Positions 24,136 through 32,996 are shown, counted from the first letter of the stretch. The stretch is 41,830 nt of DNA from an uncultured Methanosarcinales archaeon (GCA_903871465.1 CAIQHB010000011.1:1-41830), one strand, 5' to 3'. Made by a program: numbers and translations. Notes: generated from the sequence alone by a model not told the origin.

Positions 24136-25971
24136 TTAGATCACCCTGGCTCCTGTGACAATCTCTGCCTCCAAACCCTCCACCACCGGCTCTTTCCTCG
24201 GCCCGCCATCAGAGTGAACCGTATAGCTGAGAATGGTGCTCTCCCCCGGACCGACGGATAACTTCCAGTGGTGGTCGTAGCCATCTCCCATAGGGATGAC
24301 TTTGGCCATAGGGGATACAGCGACTGCCTCCTCCCCCAGCACTTCATGAAGCTGGAAGGATCGCACCAGATCGCTGTGATTTTCTACCATGATCCTGATG
24401 GCCAAATGGCCATCTTGCTGTACCAGGCGTCTATAGACGAGAAGGTTGCCCATGATCTTGGCTACTACCGGCCCGATATCGGGCTCCGGCTTTTCTAAGA
24501 CATCTGAGAGCTTCTTCGCGATGCGAGGCAGGATCATTCGAATTATCTCCTCTTTCTCCCGTCTATCAGATAGCACGCTCTGCCGGCTCAGGTAGCGGCG
24601 CAGCTTTCGCGATACCTCTTTCAGCCCCAGGTCGATCTCCGTAAGGATCTCCGGCATATCGGCCAGTGCATCTTTGCTCTCGGATGTGAAGGGAATATTG
24701 GTAGATGCGATATGCACCAGCAGCACCGCTGGCCCAACCGGGACTCCGCTTCCTGTAGGCTGGCTCAGGGAGTAGTTCTTCCAGGCGACGCTCTCCACGG
24801 CATGAGTTATGGCGCAGGCGCCCTGCTGGTAGACGAGGGGAACGCGATTGGCAAAGCGCAGAATCTCTAGGCGGCTCTCCTTCGCCAGCTCTCCACCATA
24901 TCCCAGGCCCACCTCTACCAGGAACGGATTCCCGGAGTAGACGGAAACGGGCCGGACTGTTGTGGCGATGAAGTCCAGCCGAAACTCCTTCTCCAGACCG
25001 GCCTTGATCAGGTCTTCGCCGATTGGTGACAGACAGTCGACTGGAGGCGACTTGACTTTGATCTGTTTGAAGGCCATAAGCAGTCGCGTTGCCTCTGCGT
25101 GTCCAAGACCTGTAGGCAGCTCTTCCGGGTCCAGGCCAGCCCGATTGCATAGCTCCTGAGCCGATATGGTGCCTATGGACGAGAAAGTCTCCTTCAGGAA
25201 GACGCGCAGTTTCTTCTTGTCGGTATAACGCAGGAGCTTGATCAGCTCCCCAAGCTCGATTCCGTCTGGATGAGGCTGAATGGCATAGGCTTTCTTGGGC
25301 AGACTCTCGGTCACCCTCTCGAAGACCTCCACGTTGCCTTCCGGCTCCACCAGCGTCAGACGAGCATGGGGATTGACGATGGCCGTGCTCTTGAGAGAAC
25401 CTAAGACGGACTGTCGCCGGCTGCGCACATAAGAGCCCTCCATCTCCAGCTCCACTCGCGTGCCTCGCGGCCTTTCCCAATCCACCTCTTCCGACTTGAG
25501 GATCTCAGGTTCATTTTTGGCCGTGTTTATCAGCAGCTCGCAGTAATAGGCGGGCCTGTCCGGAGCGATCTTGGAGATGACCTTCGTGGGCTTGCCGCTG
25601 GTAAGCTGCGAATAGAGTACCGCTGCGGAGATGCCGATGCCTTGCTGGCCCCGGCTCTGGCGCAGAGTATGAAAACGCGAGCCGTAGAGCAGTTTAGCAA
25701 AGACCCGAGGAACCTCCTCCGGCACAATTCCCGGCCCGTTATCCTCCACGATGACCCGGTAATAATCACCGCTCTTTTTTATCTGCACAAAGATGTCCGG
25801 CAGTATCCCTGCATCCTCGCAGGCATCGAGAGAATTATCCACGGCCTCTTTAACGCAGGTGATCAGGGCGCGGGGTGCTGAATCGAATCCCAGAATCTGA
25901 CGGTTTTTCTCAAAAAATTCAGCTACGGAGATGGCTTTCTGTTGCTTGGCCAGCTCCTCAGCGATTTCCAT
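24136..25971 (-). CDS. top6B: DNA topoisomerase VI subunit B
   Basis: 611 residues. The GHKL ATPase has the N-box [12 protein letters not shown] (~45-56), the Mg-site DNGPGI (~78-83) and the lid [11 protein letters not shown] (~109-119). The H2TH segment ([19 protein letters not shown]) and the transducer domain follow. ATP binding dimerises the subunit and drives cleavage by subunit A. The C-terminal ~90 residues ([20 protein letters not shown]) form an Ig-like tail known from Methanosarcina-type Top6B. The gene lies 16 bp after the upstream RAM protein gene. Confidence 0.97.
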   Translation of the reverse strand: MEIAEELAKQQKAISVAEFFEKNRQILGFDSAPRALITCVKEAVDNSLDACEDAGILPDIFVQIKKSGDYYRVIVEDNGPGIVPEEVPRVFAKLLYGSRFHTLRQSRGQQGIGISAAVLYSQLTSGKPTKVISKIAPDRPAYYCELLINTAKNEPEILKSEEVDWERPRGTRVELEMEGSYVRSRRQSVLGSLKSTAIVNPHARLTLVEPEGNVEVFERVTESLPKKAYAIQPHPDGIELGELIKLLRYTDKKKLRVFLKETFSSIGTISAQELCNRAGLDPEELPTGLGHAEATRLLMAFKQIKVKSPPVDCLSPIGEDLIKAGLEKEFRLDFIATTVRPVSVYSGNPFLVEVGLGYGGELAKESRLEILRFANRVPLVYQQGACAITHAVESVAWKNYSLSQPTGSGVPVGPAVLLVHIASTNIPFTSESKDALADMPEILTEIDLGLKEVSRKLRRYLSRQSVLSDRREKEEIIRMILPRIAKKLSDVLEKPEPDIGPVVAKIMGNLLVYRRLVQQDGHLAIRIMVENHSDLVRSFQLHEVLGEEAVAVSPMAKVIPMGDGYDHHWKLSVGPGESTILSYTVHSDGGPRKEPVVEGLEAEIVTGARVI

Positions 25972-25987
25972 AAAATGGGAAAAAGGG

Positions 25988-26218
25988 CTAGAGCTCAGCC
26001 CCGACTACTGTCTGTGTGGCTGTGACGTTGTCTATCTCACGGATTACGTCGACAAGCTTGTTGAGCATGCTCAGGCCTTCAACCTCAATGATAACTACGA
26101 AGTCGAACTCGCCGAATACATGGTAGACATCCTTGATTCCATCAATCTCCTGCAAGGCATTGTAGACGGTCTTCTCCTGTCCCGGCACTACCTTCACCAT
26201 CGTTACTCCAATTACCAT
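25988..26218 (-). CDS. Stand-alone Lrp/AsnC effector (RAM) domain protein
   Basis: 76 residues from ATG 26218, with GGTGA 6 nt upstream. The whole protein is one RAM/ACT-like fold: [20 protein letters not shown], then [18 protein letters not shown] and VTATQTVVG. It lacks the helix-turn-helix of full Lrp regulators, so it may bind an amino acid and assemble with full-length Lrp proteins. As first gene of the operon RAM-top6B-top6A-amidohydrolase it could report metabolic state to the unit, but that is inference. Confidence 0.85.
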   Translation of the reverse strand: MVIGVTMVKVVPGQEKTVYNALQEIDGIKDVYHVFGEFDFVVIIEVEGLSMLNKLVDVIREIDNVTATQTVVGAEL

Positions 26219-26250
26219 ATTGATTCACCCATGTTATAGAGCCTCCGCAC

Positions 26251-26260
26251 ATTATATAAA
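26251..26260 (-). promoter_or_regulatory. TATA box of the Top6 operon
   Basis: TTTATATAAT on the minus strand, 33-42 bp before the ATG at 26218. An A-rich BRE-like stretch (GAAAAG) lies upstream. Confidence 0.6.
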
Positions 26261-26265
26261 ACTTT

Positions 26266-27099
26266 TCAGCTCTTCTTGGTGAGGTTAAAGGTCTCCACCT
26301 CTTCATCATTCTCAGACTCTGGCCAGGCACTCAGGGATTCGCTCTTCTTTCCCTTGCTCTTTCTTGTAGCCTGCTTCTCTTCCGGTTCGGCCTTCGCGGG
26401 CGTTGGCAGCGATTCGCTTTCCGGAGTTGCACATTCTTCGATCTTCGCGGGCTCTGGGCCATTCTTGGCCAGCTCAGCCTTCAAAGAGGAGAGAGCACGA
26501 AGCGTCATCTGTCGGTAATGCTCGACATCTGTGTGATAATGCTCCAGAGCCCTTTCGGCATCCTGGGGAAGCGCGACAGACGTCACCTTATCCGCAGTGG
26601 CAAATTCGCTGGACACTGGGATAGGCTTTGCATTCTTCAATGCATTCAATCGCTCCAATGTTCTGCGAGCGGTGTCCATTACCCACAGGTTTCTAGTAGC
26701 CTCGTCCACCTGCTGGATGGACTCGGCGCGCAGAGATATGATGATATTCCCGTCTTCGGTTTTATAGAGGTTGGGCTTGCCCACGACAGCCACAAAAGCT
26801 GGAGCCTCCATATTGGCCAGTACTTGAGCTGCTTCCGGCTGGTACTGGCCGGCGTAGATCAGTATGCTGCTCGTCGGGTCGACCAGCCTCCCTCGCCAGT
26901 ACTCAGTGTCTCCTCCGATATCATCCTTCTCAATCAGAGTAGCGACTATGAAGACCCTGTTGCATTTTGCTCCGGTAGGAGTGAGGAGATATTGAGGAGC
27001 ATACTGGTTTTGTTCCTCTCCATCCCGGAAGGAGTAGTTCGAGCCCTTCAGCTCTTCGGCAAAAACCCTGCGCGCCACTTCTCGAGAAAATCCTGCCAT
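26266..27099 (-). CDS. RPA-associated protein (COG3390-type OB-fold protein)
   Basis: 277 residues: N-terminal MAGFSREVARRVFAEELKGS, then an OB-fold core (CNRVFIVATLIEKDDIGG, YWRGRLVDPTSSILIYAGQY, PAFVAVVGKPN), a helical region, and a charged Lys/Glu/Pro-rich tail. This matches the small RPA-associated proteins encoded next to archaeal replication protein A (rpa3-associated or RPAP), which form part of a heteromeric ssDNA-binding complex. ATG 27099 follows the rpa stop by one base, so they are co-translated. Confidence 0.85.
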   Translation of the reverse strand: MAGFSREVARRVFAEELKGSNYSFRDGEEQNQYAPQYLLTPTGAKCNRVFIVATLIEKDDIGGDTEYWRGRLVDPTSSILIYAGQYQPEAAQVLANMEAPAFVAVVGKPNLYKTEDGNIIISLRAESIQQVDEATRNLWVMDTARRTLERLNALKNAKPIPVSSEFATADKVTSVALPQDAERALEHYHTDVEHYRQMTLRALSSLKAELAKNGPEPAKIEECATPESESLPTPAKAEPEEKQATRKSKGKKSESLSAWPESENDEEVETFNLTKKS

Positions 27100-27100
27100 T

Positions 27101-28330
27101 TCAGACCGCCTCCACTTCCGCCGTCAGCTCGTCCACCCGGGATTCCGTCACCGGTGGGACATCGTTTATGGTCTCCACCAGAAGATAGCGATCAACTCGC
27201 GGTCCAATGATGCTGAAATACCGTCCCATCAATTTGCTCTCGATAAGGCTGCGCACAACTTCGTGATCTAGAGCCTCCATGGCCATCTGCTTGGCTTCAT
27301 CCAGAGTCAGGCCTACCAGGCGCTCCGTGGTCTCCCTATTGATGAGGACGTCCTGCACGCGACGGCCATCATCCAGCACCGCTTTGATGCGCAGATCATA
27401 GGTGCCCTCTACCTTTCCATGCTCGCTGCAGACGCCCTTAGCCAGGGAGCGTTTGCAGACGGGACAGCGCTTGATGAGGCCCGAGCCCTTCTGCACATCC
27501 ACCAGGGCGCCCGAGAACTCCGCCGCCTGAGAACCGATCTCCACATCGACATCCAACGGTTCTATCTGGCTGGTGCGGTTCAATTTCACGCTGAACCTGC
27601 CCTGGAACTCATCTGTGACGAGGTTACGAAGAAGGTAGCTTTTGCCTTCCTCCAGGTTGGACAGATCTGCCTTGGCCCATTTCACAAACTTTATGGAACC
27701 CGTCTCATCTCCTACCAAACCGGACTGGGAGATGGCATCGCTGGTTGTCTCCCAGAGCTGAGCCACCTTGACCTTCAGATCAACCCATTGCCCTGGTTCC
27801 GTGATCTCAACCACTTTCACCGCTTGAGCGGCTCTGCTGGCGGGCTTCGCCTCCACCTCTTTCTCCAGCGGCTCAATCTGGCTGGTGCGGTTCAATTTCA
27901 CGCTGAACCTGCCCTGGAACTCGTCCGTGACCATTCTCTTCAAGAGATAGCTTTGGCCCAGTTCCAGATTGGGTAGCTCGGACTTGGCCCACTTGACAAA
28001 CTTCATCGATCCTGTGCTGTCACCGATAAGTCCGGTCTGAGAGATAGCCTCAGTCGCAGGTTCCCAGAGATCCAGGACCTTGATCTCCAGGTCCACCCAC
28101 TTGCCGGCTTCCTTGATCTCTGAGATCTTGACCTTCTCAGAGCTGGCCCTGACCTGGGGCATTATGCCGTGCTCTTTCAGGAAATAGTTCAAAACCGATC
28201 TTCGGGCCTCACTTTCCGGTACACGAAAATCATCGATAAGCTTCGTCAGGCGAGACGCGATCTCTTCATCAGGGACTTCGATCTTCTGATCCCTGAGGCG
28301 AGCCGATATCTGATCAACCAGTTCTTTCAT
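27101..28330 (-). CDS. rpa: Replication protein A, two OB folds plus zinc finger
   Basis: 409 residues, an ssDNA-binding protein for replication and repair. Order: N-terminal helical domain (DQISARLRDQKIEVPDEEIA), OB1 (~75-155), OB2 (~175-255), a zinc-finger OB with CPVCKRSLAKGVCSEHG (C-x2-C-x8-C-x2-H), and a C-terminal part. OB1 and OB2 are strikingly alike (both end FQGRFSVKLNRTSQIEPL). The promoter region (28331-28400) is shared with the divergent nop5 gene. The partner gene follows after one base. Confidence 0.92.
   Translation of the reverse strand: MKELVDQISARLRDQKIEVPDEEIASRLTKLIDDFRVPESEARRSVLNYFLKEHGIMPQVRASSEKVKISEIKEAGKWVDLEIKVLDLWEPATEAISQTGLIGDSTGSMKFVKWAKSELPNLELGQSYLLKRMVTDEFQGRFSVKLNRTSQIEPLEKEVEAKPASRAAQAVKVVEITEPGQWVDLKVKVAQLWETTSDAISQSGLVGDETGSIKFVKWAKADLSNLEEGKSYLLRNLVTDEFQGRFSVKLNRTSQIEPLDVDVEIGSQAAEFSGALVDVQKGSGLIKRCPVCKRSLAKGVCSEHGKVEGTYDLRIKAVLDDGRRVQDVLINRETTERLVGLTLDEAKQMAMEALDHEVVRSLIESKLMGRYFSIIGPRVDRYLLVETINDVPPVTESRVDELTAEVEAV
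27564..27610 (+). repeat. 47-bp exact direct repeat within rpa, copy 1 (in OB2)
   Basis: Starts ATCTGGCTGGTGCGGTTCAA and ends CCCTGGAACTC. It is identical to 27876-27922 over 47 bp by my reading. Confidence 0.85.
27876..27922 (+). repeat. 47-bp exact direct repeat within rpa, copy 2 (in OB1)
   Basis: The same 47 bases as copy 1, 312 bp apart, encoding the end strand of each OB fold. The spacing is a multiple of three, so recombination between copies would remove one OB fold in frame. Confidence 0.85.
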
Positions 28331-28383
28331 AACAAATCTGCCCCCTAATTTTTGTTGAGAGGTAACTGTAACTAAGGCAACCG

Positions 28384-28396
28384 AAGTATTTAAAAG
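28384..28396 (+). promoter_or_regulatory. TATA-like box of nop5
   Basis: GAAGTATTTAAAA lies 55-67 bp before ATG 28451 and after the divergent rpa start. A transcript starting near 28415-28420 would exclude the GTG at 28403 as start. Confidence 0.45.
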
Positions 28397-28450
28397 AAAT
28401 CTGTGCGGCCCGAAAGTAATCTATTCCAGACCGCCAGGTATTGTCAGCGG

Positions 28451-29311
28451 ATGGAGATTGTAACCTGGTTCGGAAAAATTGACCAAGAGACGGGGGGCCT
28501 TCTTGGCGGAGGAGATGCGGACAGCATTATTGAGGTGCTCCTGGGGCAAACCCGAATTGTCCCTGTCTTGCAGCCCGATCTGCGCCGCATTGCCCTTATT
28601 CACGGCACCATGGCAAATGACGGCGAATACAATTCTTGCCTTCGAGATGTGGCCCTGAGACTTGTGCACCGACAGCTCTTGGAACTTACCACGGCCGAGC
28701 AGGACCTGCTGCAGGCCATGGAAGCCCTGGATGATATGTCCCAGGGAGTGAATCTGCTGGATGAGAGGCTGTATGAATGGTCCCGTTTGCACCGCCAGGA
28801 GATAGTTCATGGAAAGGATCTGGCAGAAGGGCTCTGTGCAGACGAAAACATGGGCACGCTCGCGAAAGCGATTCAAGGCCTCCGAGAGGCCAGGAAGATA
28901 ATGGAGATGGAAGTCGTCACCTCTGCCGAGGATCTGGCTCCCAACCTTTCCTCCCTGGCAGGACCGGTGCTGGCGGCAAGGCTCATCTCCAGAGCCGGGA
29001 GCCTGCGCCGCCTGGCCGGTATGCCCAGCAGCCGAATACAAATCATGGGTGCTGAGAAATCCCTCTTCAAGCATCTGAAAGGTCATGCCCCTTCGCCCAA
29101 ACATGGGATCATTTACCGCCATCCTGCAGTGATCGGATCCCCGAAAAGGCTCCGGGGAAAGGTATCGCGCGCGCTGGCAGGAAAGCTGGCAATCGCTGCC
29201 CGGCTGGATTATTATGGAGCAGGACGGTCCATGGATCTGCAGTCATCTCTGGACATTCGCCTGGACGACATCAAACGCAGAGGACGGAATAAGCCACGAG
29301 GCAGAGAATAG
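28451..29311 (+). CDS. nop5: Archaeal Nop5 (Nop56/58 homologue), C/D-box sRNP core
   Basis: 286 residues from ATG 28451 (MEIVTWFGKID). The GTG at 28403 would add 16 unlikely residues. N-terminal domain, coiled coil (~90-160), then the NOP domain: APNLSSLAGPVLAARLISRA, LAGMPSSRIQIMGAEKSLFK, then the box-binding KHGIIYRHPAVIGSPKRLRG. It bridges L7Ae-bound C/D guide RNA to fibrillarin for 2'-O-methylation of rRNA and tRNA. Fibrillarin, usually the next gene in Euryarchaeota, is absent here; downstream is an unrelated secreted protein. The length is at the short end of the family. Confidence 0.9.
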   Translation: MEIVTWFGKIDQETGGLLGGGDADSIIEVLLGQTRIVPVLQPDLRRIALIHGTMANDGEYNSCLRDVALRLVHRQLLELTTAEQDLLQAMEALDDMSQGVNLLDERLYEWSRLHRQEIVHGKDLAEGLCADENMGTLAKAIQGLREARKIMEMEVVTSAEDLAPNLSSLAGPVLAARLISRAGSLRRLAGMPSSRIQIMGAEKSLFKHLKGHAPSPKHGIIYRHPAVIGSPKRLRGKVSRALAGKLAIAARLDYYGAGRSMDLQSSLDIRLDDIKRRGRNKPRGRE

Positions 29312-29367
29312 GGATCAGATTTATATTCAATGCACCCGCCAGAATGTTTCGGAGTTGAGGTGTCCAG

Positions 29368-29994
29368 ATGAAGTTGTGGCTCGGATTCTTGATCATATCG
29401 GCATTTTGTATTGTTGCCTTTAGCGGTATACCCGGGGCAAGAGGAGTTCCCCAAAACCTTACCGAGCATTCCTGGATATACAATAGCGGGTACTCGGACG
29501 ATATGCGTATTTACCAGACCGAGTCAGGTTTCAATGGGCAGAAACTGGTCACGGGAACTAGAGGCACCGGCACCATATCCCGATCAATCGACGCTCAAGT
29601 CTACGGCGGCTTTCCAGATGGCTACGATGAGACCGAGATGAGCGAATGGGGCGTGTATCAGAATAAACCTGCCACATACAGTGCACCCATCAAGCCTAGC
29701 GATTTAAAAAACGCCCTATGTTCCAAAAATTATGAAGTCGGCTCGCAATTTTCGGAGAGCTACTCCGATATCAGGGATCTCATCAAAGATACGTCCATCA
29801 GCCAGACCAACGAGAACTCCGTCTACAATGTGCATTCCGAGATAGAGGGGACAGCGAGAGTGGGGGCCCGGGTTCAGAAGAGCGCGAGCTCTGTACCCAT
29901 ATACACCATGACCGGCACTTATCAGGGATATACGAATATGAGGATGCAGCTGGAGAGCGGCAATGCATCCATCATGACCCTGCCTTGCCCCTAG
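29368..29994 (+). CDS. Secreted protein of unknown function
   Basis: 208 residues with signal peptide MKLWLGFLIISAFCIVAFSG. The mature part is rich in Ser, Thr, Tyr and Gly, with predicted strands (GTRGTGTISRSIDAQVYGGF, VHSEIEGTARVGARV, MTGTYQGYTNMRMQLESGN). Two Cys near the middle and end could pair. No family is recognised; it resembles other Methanosarcinales exported proteins. GAGGTGTCC precedes the ATG as ribosome site. Confidence 0.65.
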   Translation: MKLWLGFLIISAFCIVAFSGIPGARGVPQNLTEHSWIYNSGYSDDMRIYQTESGFNGQKLVTGTRGTGTISRSIDAQVYGGFPDGYDETEMSEWGVYQNKPATYSAPIKPSDLKNALCSKNYEVGSQFSESYSDIRDLIKDTSISQTNENSVYNVHSEIEGTARVGARVQKSASSVPIYTMTGTYQGYTNMRMQLESGNASIMTLPCP

Positions 29995-30020
29995 GGACGA
30001 TTGCTGATTCACAATCGAAT

Positions 30021-30866
30021 TTATACCAATGGCCTGGGCTGCTTCTTTTCCGGAAGGACCGGCAAAGGCATGGTATTTATCAGAAGCGGCTGCTCCACAT
30101 CCTTCGCCCGCTCCACTAACAGATCCTTGCCCCAGGGAGTCAGGCCGAACAGCGGGACAGCAGTTCCCACCTGCACCAGAGGTTTAACTTGCTCTCGGAT
30201 ATGCTTTGAGGCGCAACCGGTCACGATATCGGCTACCGCTAAGAGCCGCGATGCATCTATCTGGCTTATGCCTGTGAGATGAACTCCTATTATCATTATC
30301 CTGATGTCGGCCACTTTCTCGAGCTCTCTCAGCTTTTCGGCTAATGCCGCATCGGCAACTGTTACTGCGAACTTGGAGTAGCCTGCCGCTGCCGCATATG
30401 CCGCCCCTTCCAGTTGATCTATTTTGCCATCCTTTGGCGACAGCACATGCCCATCCCTGGTCCGAATGCCCTCGATTACCTCTGGAATGGGATCGGTCTC
30501 TTTCAATCCGGAGATGTAACCACCCATGCCCTGGACGAGTTTTCCGTTGGGGGTTATGACCGTTCCCGCACCATCGCATACAGTTACGGCTGCGTCGATT
30601 ATTCCTCTCTCAAGGCCCGTCATCATAGACTCGGAGGCACCGAAGCCTACAAAGGTATCCATATCCAGCTTTCGTCGAGGCGAGAACATTCCGTGTTTCT
30701 CGATGCGAAAATCCATATTAGCGGCAGCCGACTCGCTTGTAACCCTTTTTATGCCCCGGACCTTATCGAATAGGGGACACCATTCGATCAATGGCTCGCT
30801 CGCTTCCAGTACTTTTTCCGATCTCACCTTGACGCATGATTTGCCCAGCAGCTCCATTATGTGCAT
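30021..30866 (-). CDS. Methanogenesis marker protein 8 (DUF2099)
   Basis: 281 residues: MHIMELLGKSCVKVRSEKVL, then IEWCPLFDKVRG, a Gly/Asp-rich FGASESMMTGLERG, AAVTVCDGAGTVI and TGCASKHIREQVKP. The motifs agree with the methanogen-restricted family called methanogenesis marker 8, whose role is unknown but which tracks with methyl-coenzyme M reductase genes. Two conserved Cys (VCDGAG, TGCAS) may bind metal. ATG 30857 is an alternative start. It is a single gene here, convergent with the secreted protein gene. Confidence 0.8.
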   Translation of the reverse strand: MHIMELLGKSCVKVRSEKVLEASEPLIEWCPLFDKVRGIKRVTSESAAANMDFRIEKHGMFSPRRKLDMDTFVGFGASESMMTGLERGIIDAAVTVCDGAGTVITPNGKLVQGMGGYISGLKETDPIPEVIEGIRTRDGHVLSPKDGKIDQLEGAAYAAAAGYSKFAVTVADAALAEKLRELEKVADIRIMIIGVHLTGISQIDASRLLAVADIVTGCASKHIREQVKPLVQVGTAVPLFGLTPWGKDLLVERAKDVEQPLLINTMPLPVLPEKKQPRPLV

Positions 30867-30931
30867 TTGATCCTCCTGTGGATGAGAATAACACCCGTTT
30901 GGTATAGCTCCACGTTTGCTTTGCCTATTAC

Positions 30932-30971
30932 CTGATGTTCTTCACTTTGATCTGATGTTCTTCACCTTGGT
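30932..30971 (+). repeat. Tandem 20-bp repeat upstream of mmp8
   Basis: CTGATGTTCTTCACTTTGAT is followed at once by CTGATGTTCTTCACCTTGGT (two mismatches). It lies 66-105 bp upstream of the minus-strand mmp8 start and may be a regulator-binding site. Confidence 0.6.
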
Positions 30972-30974
30972 CTA

Positions 30975-31163
30975 TCTTAATCTTCCCTGCCTAAACTGTT
31001 CTGTAAGTATCTCTGACCGGCTTCCAGACGTTTTCACTCGTGGATGAGATATGAAAAAGCCCATTGGTGGTCGAACGACTGGGAGATCTCTTGAGATTTT
31101 AAATTAAAAATAATTTTTAAGATAGACAACATTTCTATGCCCATGGAATTATTTTCAACGAAA
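30975..31163. other. Intergenic, upstream region of the winged-helix gene
   Basis: No gene is seen. Minus-strand and plus-strand open frames here extend the regulator gene backwards through its promoter and are not coding. AT-rich tracts at 31095-31120 may belong to an extended promoter. Confidence 0.4.
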
Positions 31164-31175
31164 CTTATATATATG
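31164..31175 (+). promoter_or_regulatory. TATA box of the winged-helix gene at 31206
   Basis: CTTATATATATG, about 37 nt (centre to codon) before the TTG at 31206. GGTGA at 31196-31200 serves as ribosome site 5 nt before that TTG. This shows that the longer frame from ATG 31137 starts inside the promoter. Confidence 0.6.
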
Positions 31176-31205
31176 TCATCATTCGTTATGCGCTTGGTGA
31201 ACGCT

Positions 31206-31583
31206 TTGAATATATCAGCTGCCTCAGATTTGAAAGTCGAACAAGATGAATTCGCCTCCATAATGATGAAAGTAGGCCTTAAGAGGAATGTGGCCAAGGT
31301 TTTGACTTACCTTGCCGGGGTGGCAGAGGCAACATCCCGCGAAATAGAAATTGGATCGGATCTTCGGCAGCCTGAAGTGAGCATAGCTATGCGGGAGATT
31401 CGGAAATTGGACTGGATCGTAGAGAGAGATGAGAAGAACCCCGGAAAGGGTCGACCATATCGTATCTACAAATTGAACCGAGGCCTTCCCGAAATTGTCG
31501 AATACCTGGAGTCAGAGAACGCAAAGGAAGCAGAGCGGATATCAAAGCAGATCGAGAAACTCAAATCATTGAAGTCAAATTAG
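31206..31583 (+). CDS. Small winged-helix transcriptional regulator (paralogue of 1449)
   Basis: 125 residues from TTG 31206. The core is KVLTYLAGVAEATSREIEIG, then LRQPEVSIAMREIRKLDWIV and GKGRPYRIYKLN, the same layout as the product of the gene at 1449, with about half of residues identical by eye in the core. The C-terminal helix (EYLESENAKEAERISKQIEK) would form a coiled-coil dimer interface and is longer than in the other copy. Recognition helix RQPEVSIAM versus SQPEVIIAM suggests related operators. It is intact and on its own. Confidence 0.75.
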   Translation: MNISAASDLKVEQDEFASIMMKVGLKRNVAKVLTYLAGVAEATSREIEIGSDLRQPEVSIAMREIRKLDWIVERDEKNPGKGRPYRIYKLNRGLPEIVEYLESENAKEAERISKQIEKLKSLKSN

Positions 31584-31877
31584 CTTCTTTGTATCCAAGT
31601 CCTTAATAATAAATACAATTCAGCCTTGTGTTCAAAGGCATCACATCCGTTTCGTTCCCCTCAAAATATTTTCGAAACAAAGATAATTATAATTTGATGG
31701 TAACGATTGAGGTCGGAAGGGGATCCTTTTTTTAGATCCCGTAATTTGATTCGCGGAGGCAATTCTCGCTCATCATCCCCAAACGGTTTATAATATTTTT
31801 CTGAGATATTTATATTCTCTATGCAAAAACCTATATACTAATAAATTACTAGGATCAGGCAGAAAAAAGTTGGGGGG
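31584..31877. other. Intergenic upstream of ftsZ with inverted repeat and promoter
   Basis: GGGATC (31720-31725) and GATCCC (31735-31740) enclose a T-rich loop and may form a terminator for the upstream gene. AACCTATATACTAA near 31827-31840 is the likely TATA box of ftsZ, about 40 nt before its ATG. The rest shows nothing. Confidence 0.5.
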
Positions 31878-32996
31878 ATGGAGATTAAGTACATCATCGA
31901 CGACGCCCTGGGCAGATCTGAGGCGGAGAGCAGGATTAAGCCTTCGAGCATAATCCAGAGCGATGAAGAGCTGGTGTCGGTTCTGGAAGAACTGACCACA
32001 GTCATCCGGGTCATTGGATGTGGCGGTGGCGGCTCGAATACCATCGACCGCCTGGCAGAATGCGGCATACAGGGAGCCGAGCTCTATGCCATCAACACCG
32101 ATGCCCAGCACCTTCTGCATATCAATGCCGACCGGCGCTTCCTCATCGGCAGACGCACGACGCGAGGCCTTGGGGCAGGAAGCCTGCCGGCCATCGGTGA
32201 AGAGGCAGCACAGGAGGACATCGACGAGATCAAGGCTGCGGTAGAAGGAGCGGATATGGTATTCGTCACTTGCGGCCTGGGAGGCGGCACGGGTACAGGA
32301 GCGTCTCCTGTTGTGGCGGAAGCCGCCCGCGAAGCAGGCGCTCTGACCATTGCCATCGTCACCATTCCCTTCAGCGCAGAAGGGTCCATCCGAATGCAGA
32401 ATGCGGAAGCAGGCCTTAAGAGGCTGAGGGAGGTTTCGGATACCGTAATCGTTGTGCCCAACGACCGGCTTCTCGATGTGGTGCCTAACCTTCCACTTCA
32501 AGCGGCCTTCAAAGTGGCCGACGAAGTTCTGATGCGTTCCGTCAAAGGCATAACGGAGCTCATCACCAGACCCGGCCTCATCAATCTGGACTTTGCCGAT
32601 GTCAGAACAGTTATGACTAACGGCGGTGTGGCCATGATCGGCATGGGAGAAGCAGAAGGCGAAGAGAAGGCAAGGGACTCCGTTGCGAAGGCTCTCCGTA
32701 GCCCCCTCCTGGATGTAGATGTATCAGGAGCAACCTCCGCTCTGGTGAATGTGGTGGGAGGGCCGGATATGACCATCACCGACGCCGAAACCGTGGTAGA
32801 TGAGGTCTACCAGAAGATCAATCCTGAAGCTCGCATAATCTGGGGGGCGCAGATAGACCAGAACCTCGAGCATGCCCTGAGAACCATGCTTGTTGTGACG
32901 GGTGTATCGTCTCCGCAGATACTGGGAAAGGATCAGAGCAAGCGCGTGACATCCAGGCACGGCATAGATTTCCTCGCCCGCAGATCGCGTTACTGA
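31878..32996 (+). CDS. ftsZ: Cell-division GTPase FtsZ
   Basis: 372 residues. The nucleotide-binding signatures are GCGGGGSNT (48-55) and the tubulin signature [11 protein letters not shown] (133-143). The T7 loop ([15 protein letters not shown]) completes the GTPase site of the next subunit, and [19 protein letters not shown] follows. It polymerises into the archaeal division ring. An N-terminal extension of about 40 residues (charged) precedes the fold, as in archaeal FtsZ1. The C-terminus is short and basic. ATG 31878 lies behind TTGGGGGG. CetZ is excluded by the FtsZ-type signature and T7 loop. Confidence 0.95.
   Translation: MEIKYIIDDALGRSEAESRIKPSSIIQSDEELVSVLEELTTVIRVIGCGGGGSNTIDRLAECGIQGAELYAINTDAQHLLHINADRRFLIGRRTTRGLGAGSLPAIGEEAAQEDIDEIKAAVEGADMVFVTCGLGGGTGTGASPVVAEAAREAGALTIAIVTIPFSAEGSIRMQNAEAGLKRLREVSDTVIVVPNDRLLDVVPNLPLQAAFKVADEVLMRSVKGITELITRPGLINLDFADVRTVMTNGGVAMIGMGEAEGEEKARDSVAKALRSPLLDVDVSGATSALVNVVGGPDMTITDAETVVDEVYQKINPEARIIWGAQIDQNLEHALRTMLVVTGVSSPQILGKDQSKRVTSRHGIDFLARRSRY

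Noticed and set aside
24566-25480. 304-aa minus-strand frame within top6B
   Set aside because: It is an alternative frame of top6B with Arg/Gly/Ala-biased composition, not a second gene.
30932-30971. CRISPR-like repeat
   Set aside because: Only two units occur, directly adjacent with no spacers; no other CRISPR array or cas gene was seen.
31137-31205. Longer N-terminus of the winged-helix gene from ATG 31137
   Set aside because: It would start upstream of a good TATA box and translate through it; TTG 31206 has GGTGA at correct spacing and matches the paralogue's length.
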